This document shows, piece after piece, positions 35,460-48,900 of a DNA stretch of 64,000 nucleotides (position 1 is the first letter of the stretch; each line of letters starts with the position of its first letter). Origin of the DNA: Istiophorus platypterus (lineage: Eukaryota > Chordata > Actinopteri > Istiophoriformes > Istiophoridae). The position numbers and the translations under genes are program-made. The stretch lies in the NCBI GenBank assembly GCA_016859345.1, contig CM029119.1, positions 10,110,896 to 10,174,895 on the forward strand, in the 5' to 3' direction. A model generated the notes under the pieces. The model was not told the DNA's origin. It was given only the letters and a program-made list of their open reading frames with translations, and did no database searches.

Positions 35460-36500
35460 TGTGCAGATAAAGTGTACAGTCCTGGTTTAAATGACTGGTA
35501 CCCCTGAATTTGTAAAATTTTTGTAAAATCAAAATATTTTGATAAAGTGTCCAAGGTTCCTGAACAAAAGCAAATTTAAAAAAAAAACAAAACAAAACAC
35601 TGTGTAATAGTGAAATAATATCAACACAAATTGTACCCCAGACAATTATCAGCACGCTTCCCTAATATTTTGTTGCAGAACCTTTGGCAACAGTGGCGGC
35701 CTCCAAATGTACCTTGTAGCCATTTAGAAGCTTCTTGCCCTTGTCTTCTTGCCCCTCTTCACTTGTGATGCATTCTAGCTCTTTTAAGTTTGCATGAGTC
35801 CTTTTTACAAGGGCAGATTTCAGCTCCCAGACATTTTCAATGGGTTTTTGGTCAGGACTCATTGCTGGCCAGTTCAAAACAGCCCGTCTTTTCCTTTTCA
35901 ACCATTCTATTGTGGATGTTTGCTTTGGGTCGTTGTTCTTGCTCAAAGACCCAAGACGTCTCAGACTTAGTTTTCTGACACTGGGTAACACGTTCGCTCT
36001 AAAATACCTTGGTAATCTTCAGACTTCATCCTTCCTTTGATACTTCCAGTGTCTCCAGGACCTCTACTATGTTTTCCTGTAGGTAGGGTGTTCTTTTCCT
36101 CATGGGCTTCATTTCATCACCTATAAACAAACAGATTCTCCTCGGCCTTCATCCATGGAGCCTTACTGGGTTTAGTGTGTGATGTTGACGCTGAAATCAC
36201 CACTCAAGATCGCTCCAGATAAGCCTGAAGCTCTTTAGATGTGTTGAATGTTGTTTTTTTTCCACAATCCAGATCAACCCTCGCAGACATCTCCCACTGA
36301 GTTTATACTTCGCACCACATCCTGGAAGCGGCTGAACAGTTTTATGACTGTGAAACTTCTTAGTAATATTACAGTCAAGGGATTTCAAGATCTTTTCCAA
36401 ATGCCTTGAGCCTTTGGAATTGTTTTTTTGATAATAGCATTTCTGATAATCTCAGACAGCTCTCTTGTCTTCACCCTTTAAAAAAGAAACTAGAAACAAT
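35460..36500 (-). mobile_element. Decayed Tc1/mariner-type transposon
   Basis: Broken transposase pieces lie in order on the minus strand. At about 36400-36200 is a helix-turn-helix-like part with ITKKFHSHKTVQPLPGCG and LKSFRLIWSDLE. At about 35991-35800 is the end of the DDE catalytic domain, NNDPKQTSTIEWLKRK, then WPAMSPDQKPIENVWELK. The middle is frameshifted and shortened. TGGTACCCCTGAATTTG-like wording near 35488 resembles Tc1 ends. It is non-functional. Confidence 0.8.
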
Positions 36501-39500
36501 TAACCCCCTTTTATGCTGCAAGACTCAGTGGGAAATTCAGGTAAAGTGAAGACTGAAAAAAAAGAACATCTGAGTCTTATTTATTTATTTCGTTTTAGGA
36601 ACAATTTTAAATTCATCAAAAGGTTACCAGTAATTATGTCAGGCGTAAATTGTATCCTGTATTTTTAATTTTCGCCATATGAAAGCATTATTTCATTGTT
36701 GTTGTCATATAACTTTGGACATTTGATTAAATAATCAGATCATACATATTTGGTTAATTTGCATTTATAGCTGGAGATATTCTGAAAAGGTGAAGAAACT
36801 GGTTAAGGAGTATTTACTTGGCAGGTGAGCACTTGAGAGATTTACAGTCCCCCACAGAGCATGCTGTTAAATTTTGCCTAACTACACAATGTGCCACTGT
36901 TATCTCTGATCCAGTAAAAAAAGCAGTATTAAATCCTGAACAAGGTAAGGCTTCTTTCATTTTTAAAAACTCCTCCTGGCAGAGTTTACTTCCACCTCAC
37001 ATCACTGATTGTCTATTCTTCATCTGCATGACTTCTCCCTTCCTTCAGCATCAATTTTAAATTCTTATTTGTCGATGCAGGATGGAAAAGATCATCAGTG
37101 AGATTAACGCCTCTGAGTTGCTGAGGGCAATTCTGTTGTGGACACAAAAATCTGATATTTTTGAGATTGATCGACTAGATTTCATCCAGCAAATTTGTTA
37201 ACATTTCTCATCTTGTACTAGAAGCCTCATTCCAGACAGTGTGAAAATAACAGAGGGGGAAAGAAAGGAGATCACTGTCGTTATTATTACTGAACTGAAT
37301 CACTGAATAAGAATCTGATTGCCCATTTTTAATGCTGAATGTAATTTGTAATTGCTGTTTTCAAACTCAGTAATAGGATCCCTTGTGGTACTGATTCCAC
37401 AGGCTGTTAGGTTTCCACAAAACAAAAACTAGGCAGTTGCTTGCAAAGCTGAAATCAGGTTTACTTGCAGAAATGGCTCTTATACAAAAATAAATGAAAT
37501 AGTGTGGATTTACATACTATGTTTTCTGTTGAAAAAAATCAAAAAGTTATCTAATTGAATGAGTTGTATTTCAAAATACTCAATAATTTACAAATATTTA
37601 TCCACAAATTTCAAGCATCTAACTTGGAATAATTAACAGCATGTAAAATATATAGTGGCTTTTTGTACTCCCTTTAGGTTACAGTATATATTCAGCTTTC
37701 ACTGTTATACTGATGACGGACTCTTCTACCTCATCAACTGTGATGACAACACTAGCCTACGAAGTCTGTGAACACTGACATGTGTTCTGACATGTCAGCA
37801 TATCTCTAACTTGCCAAATGCCTTAATTAACCACATTTACCGTCACAAGTCAGTTAATATCTTCTTAAATGGGTAATTGAAAATTTTTTAAATTAAGTTT
37901 TTTTTTTTAAGGGGTCTAGGTTTTGCCTTTTAAAGAACCAACTGATACACCTTAAACTCATAGTGAAGGGACTATGTACTTCTTAAATTGTACTTCATTT
38001 GTTTAAGGGCTTTTTGAATGAAGTTTGTTTAAAGGGGGCTTTTGAATTGATGGTACAAATTAAAGGAACTCTGGCTCTCATTCTAAACAAATTAATATGC
38101 CCTGCCTAATCTAAGTAAAGAGGTTTTTGATTTTTACCCTGCTGTCCCACAAGTATTGCTTTTAGTGTGCCCAGAACCACATGACAGACAGATGAAATTA
38201 CAGACTAGCTAGTGAACATAGTGGATCATTGAGCCACTAAAGAACCATAGAATTCCCCCAGGGATCGGGGAGAAAAAAGCTGAGCTAAATGACAGTGAAT
38301 AGTGATCTTGCATTCGTCAAGTAGACACAAAAATGACTGTAAATGATTTTCTCTCCATTTCTGCTGGATGTTTACCAAACTGTTTGGAGACAATATCAAT
38401 TTAAAAACATTAAACTACCCTCAGAAAGGTCCGTCCTGTCAAATGAAAAAGCAGCACTGATGAATACTGAATTCGTCACGTCTTCCAAGTGTCTAATCAA
38501 CTTTGTGTATGAACACTGCTCTACAGTTTTCCCACCAAGAGGCATTGTCTCAGTGCAGCCTTTAATCCGTTGTACCAACATGTGGTCAATTGCATGAGGG
38601 AAACCATGCATTCACCTGCAGAGAACTCCAGATGGAGGAAGACATGCCAACTCTTTTATATAGGGGATTCTCACCACCGTCTCCTCTCTCAACTTGTCAT
38701 CCCTCCTGCAGAGATTTCTGCTCTACCTTGGCAGGCCTTTTCCCAAGCCGGTAGAAAATTCTGTGTGAAAAACGACCAGCAAGAGGAAATTAAAGAGAAA
38801 AAGAAATGACAGAAAGAGGTGAGACAAGTGCCTGAGGGGAGCAGATTCATTTGAATTGAAGATTAAGCTGACCAGAGTTTAAGCAAGCAAAGCATACCTG
38901 AATTGGGAAGCAGGCTCTATGTGCGGGGCATCAATGCACACAGTCACACACACACATGCTATTCAACCCCATGCCTCGCTGTCTTTCTCAACAATTTTCT
39001 CGTTAAGTACTCTCCTTTCTTGACATTTTCTACTTTTATATCCAAGATGAAAAGATCTTTATATATCTCTTTGGGAATTTTCAAAAAAAAAAAAAATTTC
39101 AATCACTCAATGGTATAATTCCTATGAGCCCGGCTAAAAGAACACTAACGTTAATTTAGCAAAAATATAGAAATGTACAAATGCACAGCCCCAGGCTTTT
39201 ATGGTTCACTGTCTGTGCAGTACGGTGGACGTTGCTACAGCCTTGATTCCTCTGCATAGTAACCGTGGCACAAATCAGAACCCAGGAGAGTTCCTTTTGC
39301 TGCCCTTAAAGACATTTTCTTTCCAGTGTCCTTCCACAGGTGACTTTCCTCATATCAGCCCCCAGCTGACTTGACAGGAAGCAGACAATGTCATTAAAAC
39401 ACACTGCGACTGCTGAGGGGGTGGGGAGGAATGTTAAGTGTCCTGAGATCTGCCACTTAATGTGACAAGGGCATTTCAACATCAAACACAGAAAAGACAC

Positions 39501-39940
39501 TTTTTTTAAAAATAGAGATGCTGGCCTATAGGCCATGCTGTGAGCTTTACCTCTAAATGCTCTTCAGCCTTTTCATTTTTTTCTTAAGCCTTTTGTATCC
39601 AGGCAGATGAACAAAAAACACATTTTAAGTCCCCCCACAGCGTTTTATTAGGCATAAGCCACGAAATCATGGCCTATATACATGAAGAATAACAAAGTCT
39701 ATTTGCGTTTTGGGATGTCTATCAATTCATTTTTCCATCTTCCTCGGTAGCATGAGCCATATGACAATGTAACATAGTCTGTCACACGACTACAAACTAT
39801 GACACAAAAGGAAATTATGTTTGCAGCAAAGCAACCTCCTTGTGGGAACCAGGAGTGCCTCCAAAAAAAAATTCCATTGTCACTTCTGCTAAGCTTCCCT
39901 GTCACTTGAAAAGTCCCCTTGCGGTAAGAAAACAATTCCC
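36501..39940. other. Intergenic DNA, no gene seen
   Basis: AT-rich. Open frames on both strands around 38343-38810 carry no recognised domain. Nothing else can be supported. Confidence 0.6.
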
Positions 39941-39942
39941 TT

Positions 39943-40290
39943 GTGACTCTGTCTTCGAATCTCCATGCACATATCGGAAATAAGAGTGTCATTTTTGACT
40001 CTGCACTAAAATTTGACAAACAAATTGACTCTGCTTTTGAATGCTTTCCTCACATTAGGCTCATAGTGAAAATAAAACTCTTGTGGAGAGCTGGAGATGA
40101 TCATACATTTTTTTTTATACCTTCACTTCTTGAATGCAGTAACTGTCTCCATGTTTGTATCAAGCTTTCTTCACATGCCTGCAGTTAAACATAAAGCAGC
40201 AAGACTCCTCACTGGGACCAAGAGGAGAGACCATATTCCCCCTGTACTGGCCTCCCTTCACCAGTTACCAGGAAAGCAGATAACAGTTTA
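39943..40290 (+). mobile_element. Decayed LINE fragment (Rex/L2-like reverse transcriptase C-terminal part)
   Basis: Peptide pieces SVIFDSALKFDKQIDSAF, IRLIVKIKLL and, after a frame change, KAARLLTGTKRRDHIPPVLA then SLHQLPG match the end of the reverse transcriptase of fish non-LTR retrotransposons (consensus wording around LGVIFDS and RLLTxTKRxDHIxP). Frame breaks and no upstream part: a dead, 5'-truncated copy. Confidence 0.8.
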
Positions 40291-42105
40291 TTCCTAAAAT
40301 GTTTAACAGTTGCTATAACATCGTTTTATTTTTGACTTAACTATTAAAAGTAAAAATTACTAATTTCTGAGTATAAAGTATCAACAAATTCAATAGTAAG
40401 CAGCAATTTATTTTTATAGCTATATATTTTATGGGATGATCATTTTTTTATGTAAAAAATTTTATCTGCATGCAGTTATTAACACCCTTCAGATACAGCG
40501 ATGGAGTCAAAAGTGTAATTACCTTCTGAAATATGATACAAATAATCCCAAAATGGATATACTCAGGAATACCTTAGGTATATTGCTAGTGTAGGCATAT
40601 TTTATACCTCTTGTTGGGTTTTATATCTTCATTTTGTTGCCATAAAGATCAGTATGGCAGCACAACTACATCAGTCAGACTTCTCATACGAACCGATTTA
40701 CTCAGAATGAATGACACCACGTACAAGGCTGACATTTAGACGCTGAGGATCTGAACACATCATTCCTTACATACAATTTAAAGCTTAGCTCTAGACGCAC
40801 ACCAGTGTATACTTTTTCCCAGCTCTGATCAGACATCCACGTACTTCCTTCACTGGATCTACTGATGCTGAATACTTATATATGTATTAGTCATTCTCCT
40901 GTCAGACACATGAGCAAATTTATTGGGAGTGAATCTCAGTATGTACAGGGGTTTATATTTAGTGTGTAGGCTTTTAACTTGTCACTTCCTGTGAGAATGT
41001 AGCCTATGTTAAAGGTACTTTATGTTTCCTTTAAATTGATTATGGATGAAAAATTATGGCTTTGATTTGAATCATGCAGACTGTGATTCATGTAGAAATT
41101 TGATTTTATCTTTCTTGACTCTCCCTGCATTCGAAAGGAGTTTTGATAGCAAACTCGCCCATAGATGCTGCTCCTGTTTTTCCATTTTCAAGGCGCGTTC
41201 ACCATGTGGCCTTGCCGATATCCCAGATGCAAGCCATGCATGGAGGACAAAGCAAGGTCACTCTAACATCACATGGAATTTTCTATGTCTGGGCCATCTT
41301 GTGGCCGTTCCCCTGCGCCACGTAAGTGCAACATACTATCAAGTGAAGTCTATTTGTGGCCGTCTCTCTGATGAGAAAATGTCCTGATGGATGCAATAAA
41401 CATGTTTACGTTATGCATCAGTCAACAGCAGCAGGAGTAAAAGTGAAGCAGATCACCTTGCAAAATGTGAGCATGTAGGCTTTTTAATTGACTGCCAAAT
41501 CAGCGCAGTGAGATGTGATGGGTGTGGAAGGCTAGCTGCTGTCAGCTGACACAGCTTAGTGTGCTGCAGCTCGCTCAGTATCTTTTGCATCCTCCTGATT
41601 TCTCCCTGAATCAGAGTTAAACAAGCTATACCTGAATGAAATATAGCATTGGCAGTCATTTTGTATGCCACACAAGCTTTGATGCCCTTCTCATCTGTAT
41701 CACTGCAGGACAGGAATTGAGTTTCCTCTGGAAAATAGACACACGCTGCTTGCTTTCATGTTTGTCAACAGCCCCTACAGACATCGCAATGGCAGGATGC
41801 TGCCAGTTTTGGGCAGAATACTAGGGAAAAGGATTTTGTGCCTGAATACTTCAGACTTAATTCAAAATGTGATCAGTAACTTGATCTGTCACAAAACTCA
41901 AAAACAAATTCAGAGTTAATTTATATTATACTCAACAGGGATGGATTGGTGCATTTGCAAAGAGATTAAAGACTGGACCAATTTCAATATCTGAACAGAA
42001 GTGTATGAATAATTCACAAATGGAAAAACAATCTGTTACAAGTATTTTGTACACACAGATGGGCGACCAATTAAATAATAATAAAAAAAACAATGTAAAG
42101 TGTCA
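40291..42105. other. Intergenic DNA, no gene seen
   Basis: Includes a 113-codon open frame at 41046-41387 (plus) and another on the minus strand at 41453-41671, neither with recognisable features. Confidence 0.55.
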
Positions 42106-42109
42106 TAGT

Positions 42110-42543
42110 AAGGTGCTGGCCACCATAAGCTGCCTAATCAGCTTCAATGCACCTTTGTGTTGGCTCTACAAGTGTCTGAGCTCTACTGGAGGGATGGACA
42201 CTGTTTTTGCAAACGGCTTTCCCTCATTTGTTGTTTCGATGATTGCGGCGGATGTGCTGTCTAACATGTTGGTCCAAAATCACCCATGGGCGTCGGGCTG
42301 GGTTTGGATCTGGTGACTGTGAAGGCCACAGCATGCGATTCACATCACTGTGCTGCTCAAATCACTCCCATCAGGGCAGAAATGTTTCATCATAAGCTGG
42401 TGATCACTCAGAACAACTTTGTATTGATTTGCAGTGACCACTTCAAGGGGACAAGTGGCTCCAAACCGTGCCAGAAAAATACAGTCTTTGTGACCGAAGC
42501 TCCTGCCATCAGTGCCCCAACAATTAACCTCTTTTAAAGTCAC
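42110..42543 (-). mobile_element. Decayed Tc1-like transposon fragment, family B copy 1
   Basis: Minus strand encodes ARFGATCPLEVVTANQYKVV and LSDHQLMMKHFCPDGS, the middle of a Tc1-type transposase, then a broken C-terminal part ending SIPPVELRHL. The plus-strand wording AGCTTCAATGCACCTT and CTCTACTGGAGGGATG is that of a frequent fish Tc1-like repeat. Confidence 0.75.
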
Positions 42544-44590
42544 TTAGATCTTTTCCTCTTGACATCTTGATACAGAATCAGAATCAGCTGGGCCTGTTCA
42601 GCATTTTCATACAGGCCACAGAGCACGGCTGGATATTGCATTACTGAACCATGCAGTGTACCTGTATGGAAGCATCTACATTTGTTTCTCCACTTATTCA
42701 TTCAGTGGGTTTTTCTTTAGTTTGTTACCATCTGTTTTGTCTTTGTCTTACCTGCATACTTTGCTGCATCCTCTGACAGAACGGTTATGCTTAAAATCTT
42801 TTCGAATTTAATTTACTTTAACTAGTAGATACACCGGAATATTTCCCCCAAATTATTTCACTCATTTGCCTACACCAAAAATTTTTTGTGTTTTTCAAGC
42901 ATGCCAAACAATGAAGGTGACTTTATAGTTAGTTTCACCGCCTTAAAATACTCTAAGCCACACTATAACCAGAGATTAAACTCCATCGCTTGTGTTTTTA
43001 CTCAGAGAATTAAGGATATTTAATGGGCAAATGTCTCGTGTCACATGTTTCTGCGCAGACTAAATGGGCTCTAAAGCTGCATCCAGGAATTGATTTTAAG
43101 GGAATATCTTTAGAACATTTTTTCCCCTGTGTTATCCATTTATTTATTTCAAAGTCTGAACCATTAGCCAGACAACTTCAAAGACAGCTAAAGATCTCTT
43201 GTGAATTCACTTTATCCAAGACATGTGAATCTTACAAGGGTGCATTTCCTGCTGTATCATCACTTTAGCTAGAATAAAACACACAGCCCTGTTTCTAATT
43301 ACTGAATGATATGAATAATCTACATTCGGTACAGTATGTCTGTTCCAAGGCAAAGCTTGTGTGTAAGTGATAATGTGAGGAAAAGAAACTCTCTTCTGTA
43401 TCTGATCAGATTTCATATGTGATCAGTACTTTTCAATATAAGTTCAGTGTCAAAGCTGGACTGAATCAGTGTTGGGTTTGTCAGTAAAACTGTAAATCTT
43501 TGGCTTTAAAGATCAAGGAGGCCATTCATGTCTGACGCCACCATTTTTGAATAGAAGTGGAGTTAAAAACGTCTGCATAACATCAACTAAACCAACTCCA
43601 TGCCAACTTAGCAGCTCCATCTGCTGAGGTTAGCCACAAAATATAGCTGAAATCTAAAGGAACATCAAGTATTAATATAGGAATAGTTCAGAACTTCAAA
43701 ATACATTTACTATAAATTACCAAAATTAAAAAGTACTTTTTATGCAGAAATGATATTATATCATTGGATTATAATTATTTATGCATTGTGTATATCTCTT
43801 GTTTTTTTTCTAGCAGGTCAAAGTAGGGCTAACTGTGATAACTTTATTGGTGCTTGGTAACATGTGAATTTCCCCCTATGGATCAACAAAGTCTTATCTT
43901 AACTCATAACATAAAATATTTTTTATATGTAGATTAGATTTTGTATTATTAACCTGAATCTGCAAAGTAACTTGGGTCTGAATTTGTCAAATAAGTGCAG
44001 TGGAGTGAGAAGTATAGTATTTGCCTCTGAACTTCAGTGGAGTGGAAATATAAAATATTAGAAAATGGATAACCTCAGGTAAAGTAGAAGCACCTCAAAA
44101 TTGTACTGACGTGCAATACTTGGTTGAATGTACTTAGTTACTTCCCACCATTGGTCACATGCTTGTTTGCAGTAAGTCTGTACTTGAGTATTGTCTTTAC
44201 TTGATAAGTATAGAAAATAATGCCCTTTCTATAACAGTAAGGGATAATGGCAACTCTGATGTTTGAACAACACATTTTTTAAAATGACAAGATTTTGTGT
44301 GCCATCTCAAAACTTTAAAAACTCAGAAAATTCCACATTTACTTCAAATTCTCATCCTGTTTGTTAATATTCCCCTTCATTTTGTCTGACATATTCAGAG
44401 GGTAGACGGGATGGGACATTTTTGGGAATACAGTAAGATTTACCGTATATTCCCTCTTTTAGCTGATATTCTATATTCATTTTTATGCCTGAAGGCACGA
44501 CTGCATTTGTGTACTCTCAAGTCTTACTTCAACAAATTGTTTTAAATAATTTGTCATCCCTTTGACACTTCGGCTTTCTCTGTATTGAGA
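42544..44590. other. Intergenic DNA, no gene seen
   Basis: AT-rich, featureless apart from the LINE-like tail at 43860-43910. Confidence 0.6.
43860..43910 (+). repeat. LINE-type 3' tail wording
   Basis: GAATTTCCCCCTATGGATCA then ACAAAGTCTTATCTTAAC is close to the 3' ends of fish L2/Rex-like elements (ATTTCCCC...GGATCAATAAAG). A related tail occurs at 53536-53575. Confidence 0.5.
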
Positions 44591-44599
44591 TATACAGTA

Positions 44600-45945
44600 A
44601 CATATTATTCATGGATATGACTGAAGGTAACCGAGGTATTTACAGACCCATCAGGGTGTTGTTCAGCACAGCCGTATATGAAGAGGCTCTGCACCTCTGC
44701 TAGCACATCAGCTCTTACAAGGCTCAGATTGCACTGGTGGCAGAACTTATCAGGCTTCAGCAGAAAAAGAGGATCCCACCTGAGGTGACTATTGAGAATA
44801 TGACAGACATGCTGGTGGAGCAGAGCAAAAGCAGAGTGTGCAGCTCTGGGAATTTGAACTTGAAGCCTTTGATGATGCTGATGCAGGGTCTTCTCTCATG
44901 CTGGTGTGGGAGGTGAACACCAGCATGAAGATGAGATATTGGATTTGAAGCAAGAACGTTGCGCAACTTGCCAGAGGCGACCCCCCCCCCTTGTTTTTAA
45001 CATGCAAAGATCACTGATGGGGCTCAGAAATATGCCAGGAACCTGATAAAGCAGCAGCAGGAGGTGCCCAGCTTCAAACTGCTTTGGCAATGGGAGGTGG
45101 TGTTAAAGATGGTTCCAAAAGTTCCTCAGGGCTTTTGGGTGCCTCCTCCGAGCGCCTACTTAAACATGCCTCTGCAGCAGCTCAGTGAAATGGCTGTTGT
45201 GTCATAAACACTGTTCTGGACCAGGTCTCTACTGCCCTGTCCACTGTGCTCCACATAAGATCAGCTTATCCTGCTCCACCAGTGACAAAATGGTCATGGT
45301 TATCAAAGAAAAGATTAGAGACGTTCTGGTAAAGAGATTGGAATGCTTAGTAGCAGATGTACTGACCAACATCGCTGATCGCAGAAACATTTAAAAGATG
45401 ACACCGTTTTAAACCCCAGTTTCAGACTCATGCAACAGTGCCTGCTAATCTGAAAACAAAAGAACAGGATGATTGCACTTAGCAATTAGACGTGGTAGAT
45501 GGTGCAGACACCGTAACCAACCTTTTGAATGATGAATGAATTTGAATGAAGAGTCCGGTGCAGAAGAAGTCACAAAATCCATCAGAGAACTAGAGTATGC
45601 TGTTGTTTCTCTTCCACCAGCTCTTCTCACCCCTAGAGCTGAACCTCGTGCCAGCACTGCCATCCAATATGGTGTGAACTATGGCCTGTAAGAAGCAGAG
45701 GAAGAGCCAATGTTCAGCTGAGAAGCAAATTTTCCTGTGGTTCCAGTTCCACCGGCTCTTCGGATCCCCCCTGATGAACCTTTTGTCATCACTGCAGTGC
45801 AGGATGACATGACAACCAGCCATGGGGACACAGAGCAGCTGGAAGATATAAAAAAAAAAAAAACAAAACCACAACAGAGGTCCAACATGCCTCAGCGCCC
45901 CCCCCCCACCCCGGCCAAAACAGACTGAAATTCCTTTTTTAATTT
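44600..45945 (+). pseudogene. Decayed coding-like block, parent gene not recognised
   Basis: A GC-richer stretch with good peptide blocks in shifting plus-strand frames: ISSYKAQIALVAELIRLQQK and KRIPPEVTIENMTDMLVEQ, then after a shift SVQLWEFELEAFDDADAGSS and LMLVWEVNTSM, later KYARNLIKQQQEVPSFK (frame of 45030), and two related proline-rich pieces, SLPPALLTPRAEPRASTAIQ (near 45607) and PVPPALRIPPDEPFVITAVQ (near 45739). Stops and frameshifts separate them, and AATAAT/AATAAA-like words follow near 45987. This pattern fits a processed pseudogene or an old domesticated or mobile gene. I do not recognise the parent. Confidence 0.4.
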
Positions 45946-48900
45946 TCCTCCTTTCGATTTGTTTCCTTAGTTCCAGCAATGGAAAAATAATAAATCTATT
46001 CTTGTACTGCAGAGAGATAAGATTTTTATTTTTAGAATGTACTGCAGGATAGTTAATCTAAAATAAGAAACGTAAACTCAACAACAATGGCTTGTAGAGT
46101 TTTTTTCTACAAATGAATTACAGGATAAATTGGGGATAATGTACGCAAAGTACTGGCTATATGTATTACCCATATACTAAAAAACACACAGCTGAATAGA
46201 TTACATTTACATAAAAAAGATAAAGTTTTATCAGAGGATATGGAATACTATTATGAAAATATTCTGCTCAATAATAATAATATTTCTTCTTCTTATTATT
46301 ATTATTATAAATAAAAGATTCAACATCAGCTGGGTCTTAAAACTGCTAGCTGTTTGGCCAGGGCTGCAGCTGTGGTCGCAAGGGTTGCTCATGTCATATT
46401 ATCAGCCATAGCAAATGGTGTGACTTGTGCTGCTGTGTCACAGGGTGTGTGCCTCACTCCACAGTAAAGTGGGGGACTCCATGGGAGACATTTCTGCAGC
46501 CTGTGTTCCATTGTGCCATCTGGGTTATATCTGATTGCCCTCGCTTCATGCACAGTGGCATCTCCTGTTCCCTCTCCTGGACTGATTGATTTGCCGGGGC
46601 AGTGGCTTTGTAAGTCTGAAAAAAAAAAAAAAAAGAGAACAGCTCAGGTAGTTCACACAACAGGGTCTGGGTTTGGCTCCTGCCTTATTTATGAATGCAG
46701 CAAACCCAGCTGGTATGTGGACACCCTGATTTCTCATCTTCCTCTTATGGGGTCACAGTCCATTTTGCATGTTACTTTCGCCCTAGTGCATTGTAGCTAT
46801 TAGGGACTTGATGCAGCCCTTTGTAAAAAAAAAAAGAGTGACACAGGGGGTTATTTCTCCTGCTGACCAAACAGCAATTGTTTTGTCATACATGTAACGT
46901 CACTGTCAATCATATGGACAACTGTAACGATCAGTTTGCTCACAGAAGCCTTTGCTTTGTATTAGTGAGGTCTGGAGTCAAGGGAATGCTGCAGGCTTTT
47001 ACACCCATCGATATAATGGATCACTTAGCAGCTTCTTGAGATTTCTGTATTCTTTGAATGTACTTTGTAATTATTCTTTGCATTTGAAGGGATCGTACGT
47101 TTATTCTTCATTAATATTTCCTCCTCTAAAGGGGCAAAACCTTGCATATTGATCCTTCTTAGGGGGATTGAGTGAGAGGCTCGTCTGATGGATTTGTAAT
47201 GTTGACATACTCCCATAAAATTCATCAGGACAGTTGAAAAGATGTCATAAAGTTTTTTTTCCCCCTCTAGCTGACCTATAGTAACAAGAATGAAAAGCTT
47301 TCAATACTTCTGGGGCCTTTTTACATGGTTTTTCTTTTCAGCTTTCTTGGGCTTGATGCAGTGTAATGCAGGTCAGTCCACCAAGCAAACAAGGTGGCAC
47401 GCAGTTTTTTCAAGTTCCACATACTGGGAATGAGATGATTCCTCGCTGGACCCTTGCCTCACCTACATTGGGTATCATGAGTTTAATCGACCACCCAGCC
47501 AGATAAAATTCATTTTTCACTGAGAAAATATTTTTCTGATAGTGCTAAAAAATATGGCCATCATTGCTAAACTAAGAATCTTTTTTTTTTTTTTTTTTTT
47601 ACTGGTAAAGTTAAAGCCTCATTCAAAAGTTCATTTAATGTGACAATGGCCTAATGCAATACGAAAGTGTACAACTATGACGCAGTGTTAATCAAAGCAA
47701 GATTACCTGTTAACCAGCAGTCACTTCCGAGACGTTTCCAAGCCTCCACACTGCTTTGCCAAAATTTTATCATGGTGATGTTGTCTAACAGAATCCTCAT
47801 ACACATACTAATTAATTCATAGTTGGTTACCTTGAATTTAATGGTATTGCTAATAAAATCGAGAAGAAAATAGAATTTTAGAGAAACATTTCTTTGCTTT
47901 GGTTTGCTCTCATTGGTTATTCGAATTTATCCCTAGATCTCTTTGAGCTCAGCTGAATATCAACGTGTGCATCTTGACTGTCTAGTCTGTGCATAGGGAG
48001 CATCCTGATTAAAGCAGACAGCAAAACAGAGACCGAGGTCAAGACCACAATCTGTCTTGCAGGCTGACTTGGTCTTGCAGGCTGTCTTGGGAGTCCCAGA
48101 GGATCAGGGGACCTTGGCCTGTGGATGACCCAGCAATCATAGATACCCTTAGGGTTTATATGTGATGTGGGAAATTCTTATAAAAAACATGCAGCAGCCT
48201 TCCTGTCATTCCTCCATGTCAGCAGTTTATCAGAGTTTAGAGGATTGTTCTGTAAGGAAAGATTTTTTTTCCTGGGAGTCTTCAAGAATTTGAGTAGACT
48301 GTGCTTTGCTTCACTACAGAATTGATTGGCTATGGATTGTTGAAGTGCTTCATAGAGTGTACTTGTGGCAACTTGTTGGCTAGATTCCACTATTATTTAT
48401 CGAAACATAAAAGACTGTGCTTTATTTTAAGTGCGGTCATAAATATTTCCTCTCCCTCTGCGATGATCCTCTCTGTGCTTATTAGGACCTCACCTAATAA
48501 CCACTAGAAATGTGTAAAGAAAACAAAGTATTCTACTATAAATCCCATAAATACTTTGAATATCATTAATTTCATTTCTAAACAGTGGTAGGAATGAAAT
48601 GAAAGAACTTTTATATCAACCAAACATGTTCATTATTCCCATTGTCAAATATCTAAAATGTAACACATTATTACATCAGTGTAACAACACTAATTAGGTT
48701 CCATCGTGTCCTCAAAGTCAGAGCTGACCCACAGATCAAATGCACATGAAGTCTTTCTACTTTATATTATGTCCGACTTTCTACATTGTCAAATGGTTTT
48801 TTGACAAGGTTGGAGTTAGCATGACCTTTGACCCACTCTGCACCTATTTGGTCCACCAGCGGACTGTACCAGTGTTGTTGCTGTATACCGGACAGAGAAT

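Noticed and set aside
38343..38810. Overlapping open frames on both strands
   Set aside because: No domain, no repeat ends and no splice sites that fit a gene model.
41046..41387. 113-codon plus-strand frame
   Set aside because: No recognisable motif, no splice or promoter context, and average composition; likely chance.
45985..46640. Possible retrocopy with A-run at 46619-46634
   Set aside because: The A-run is not preceded by a recognisable coding sequence or target duplication.
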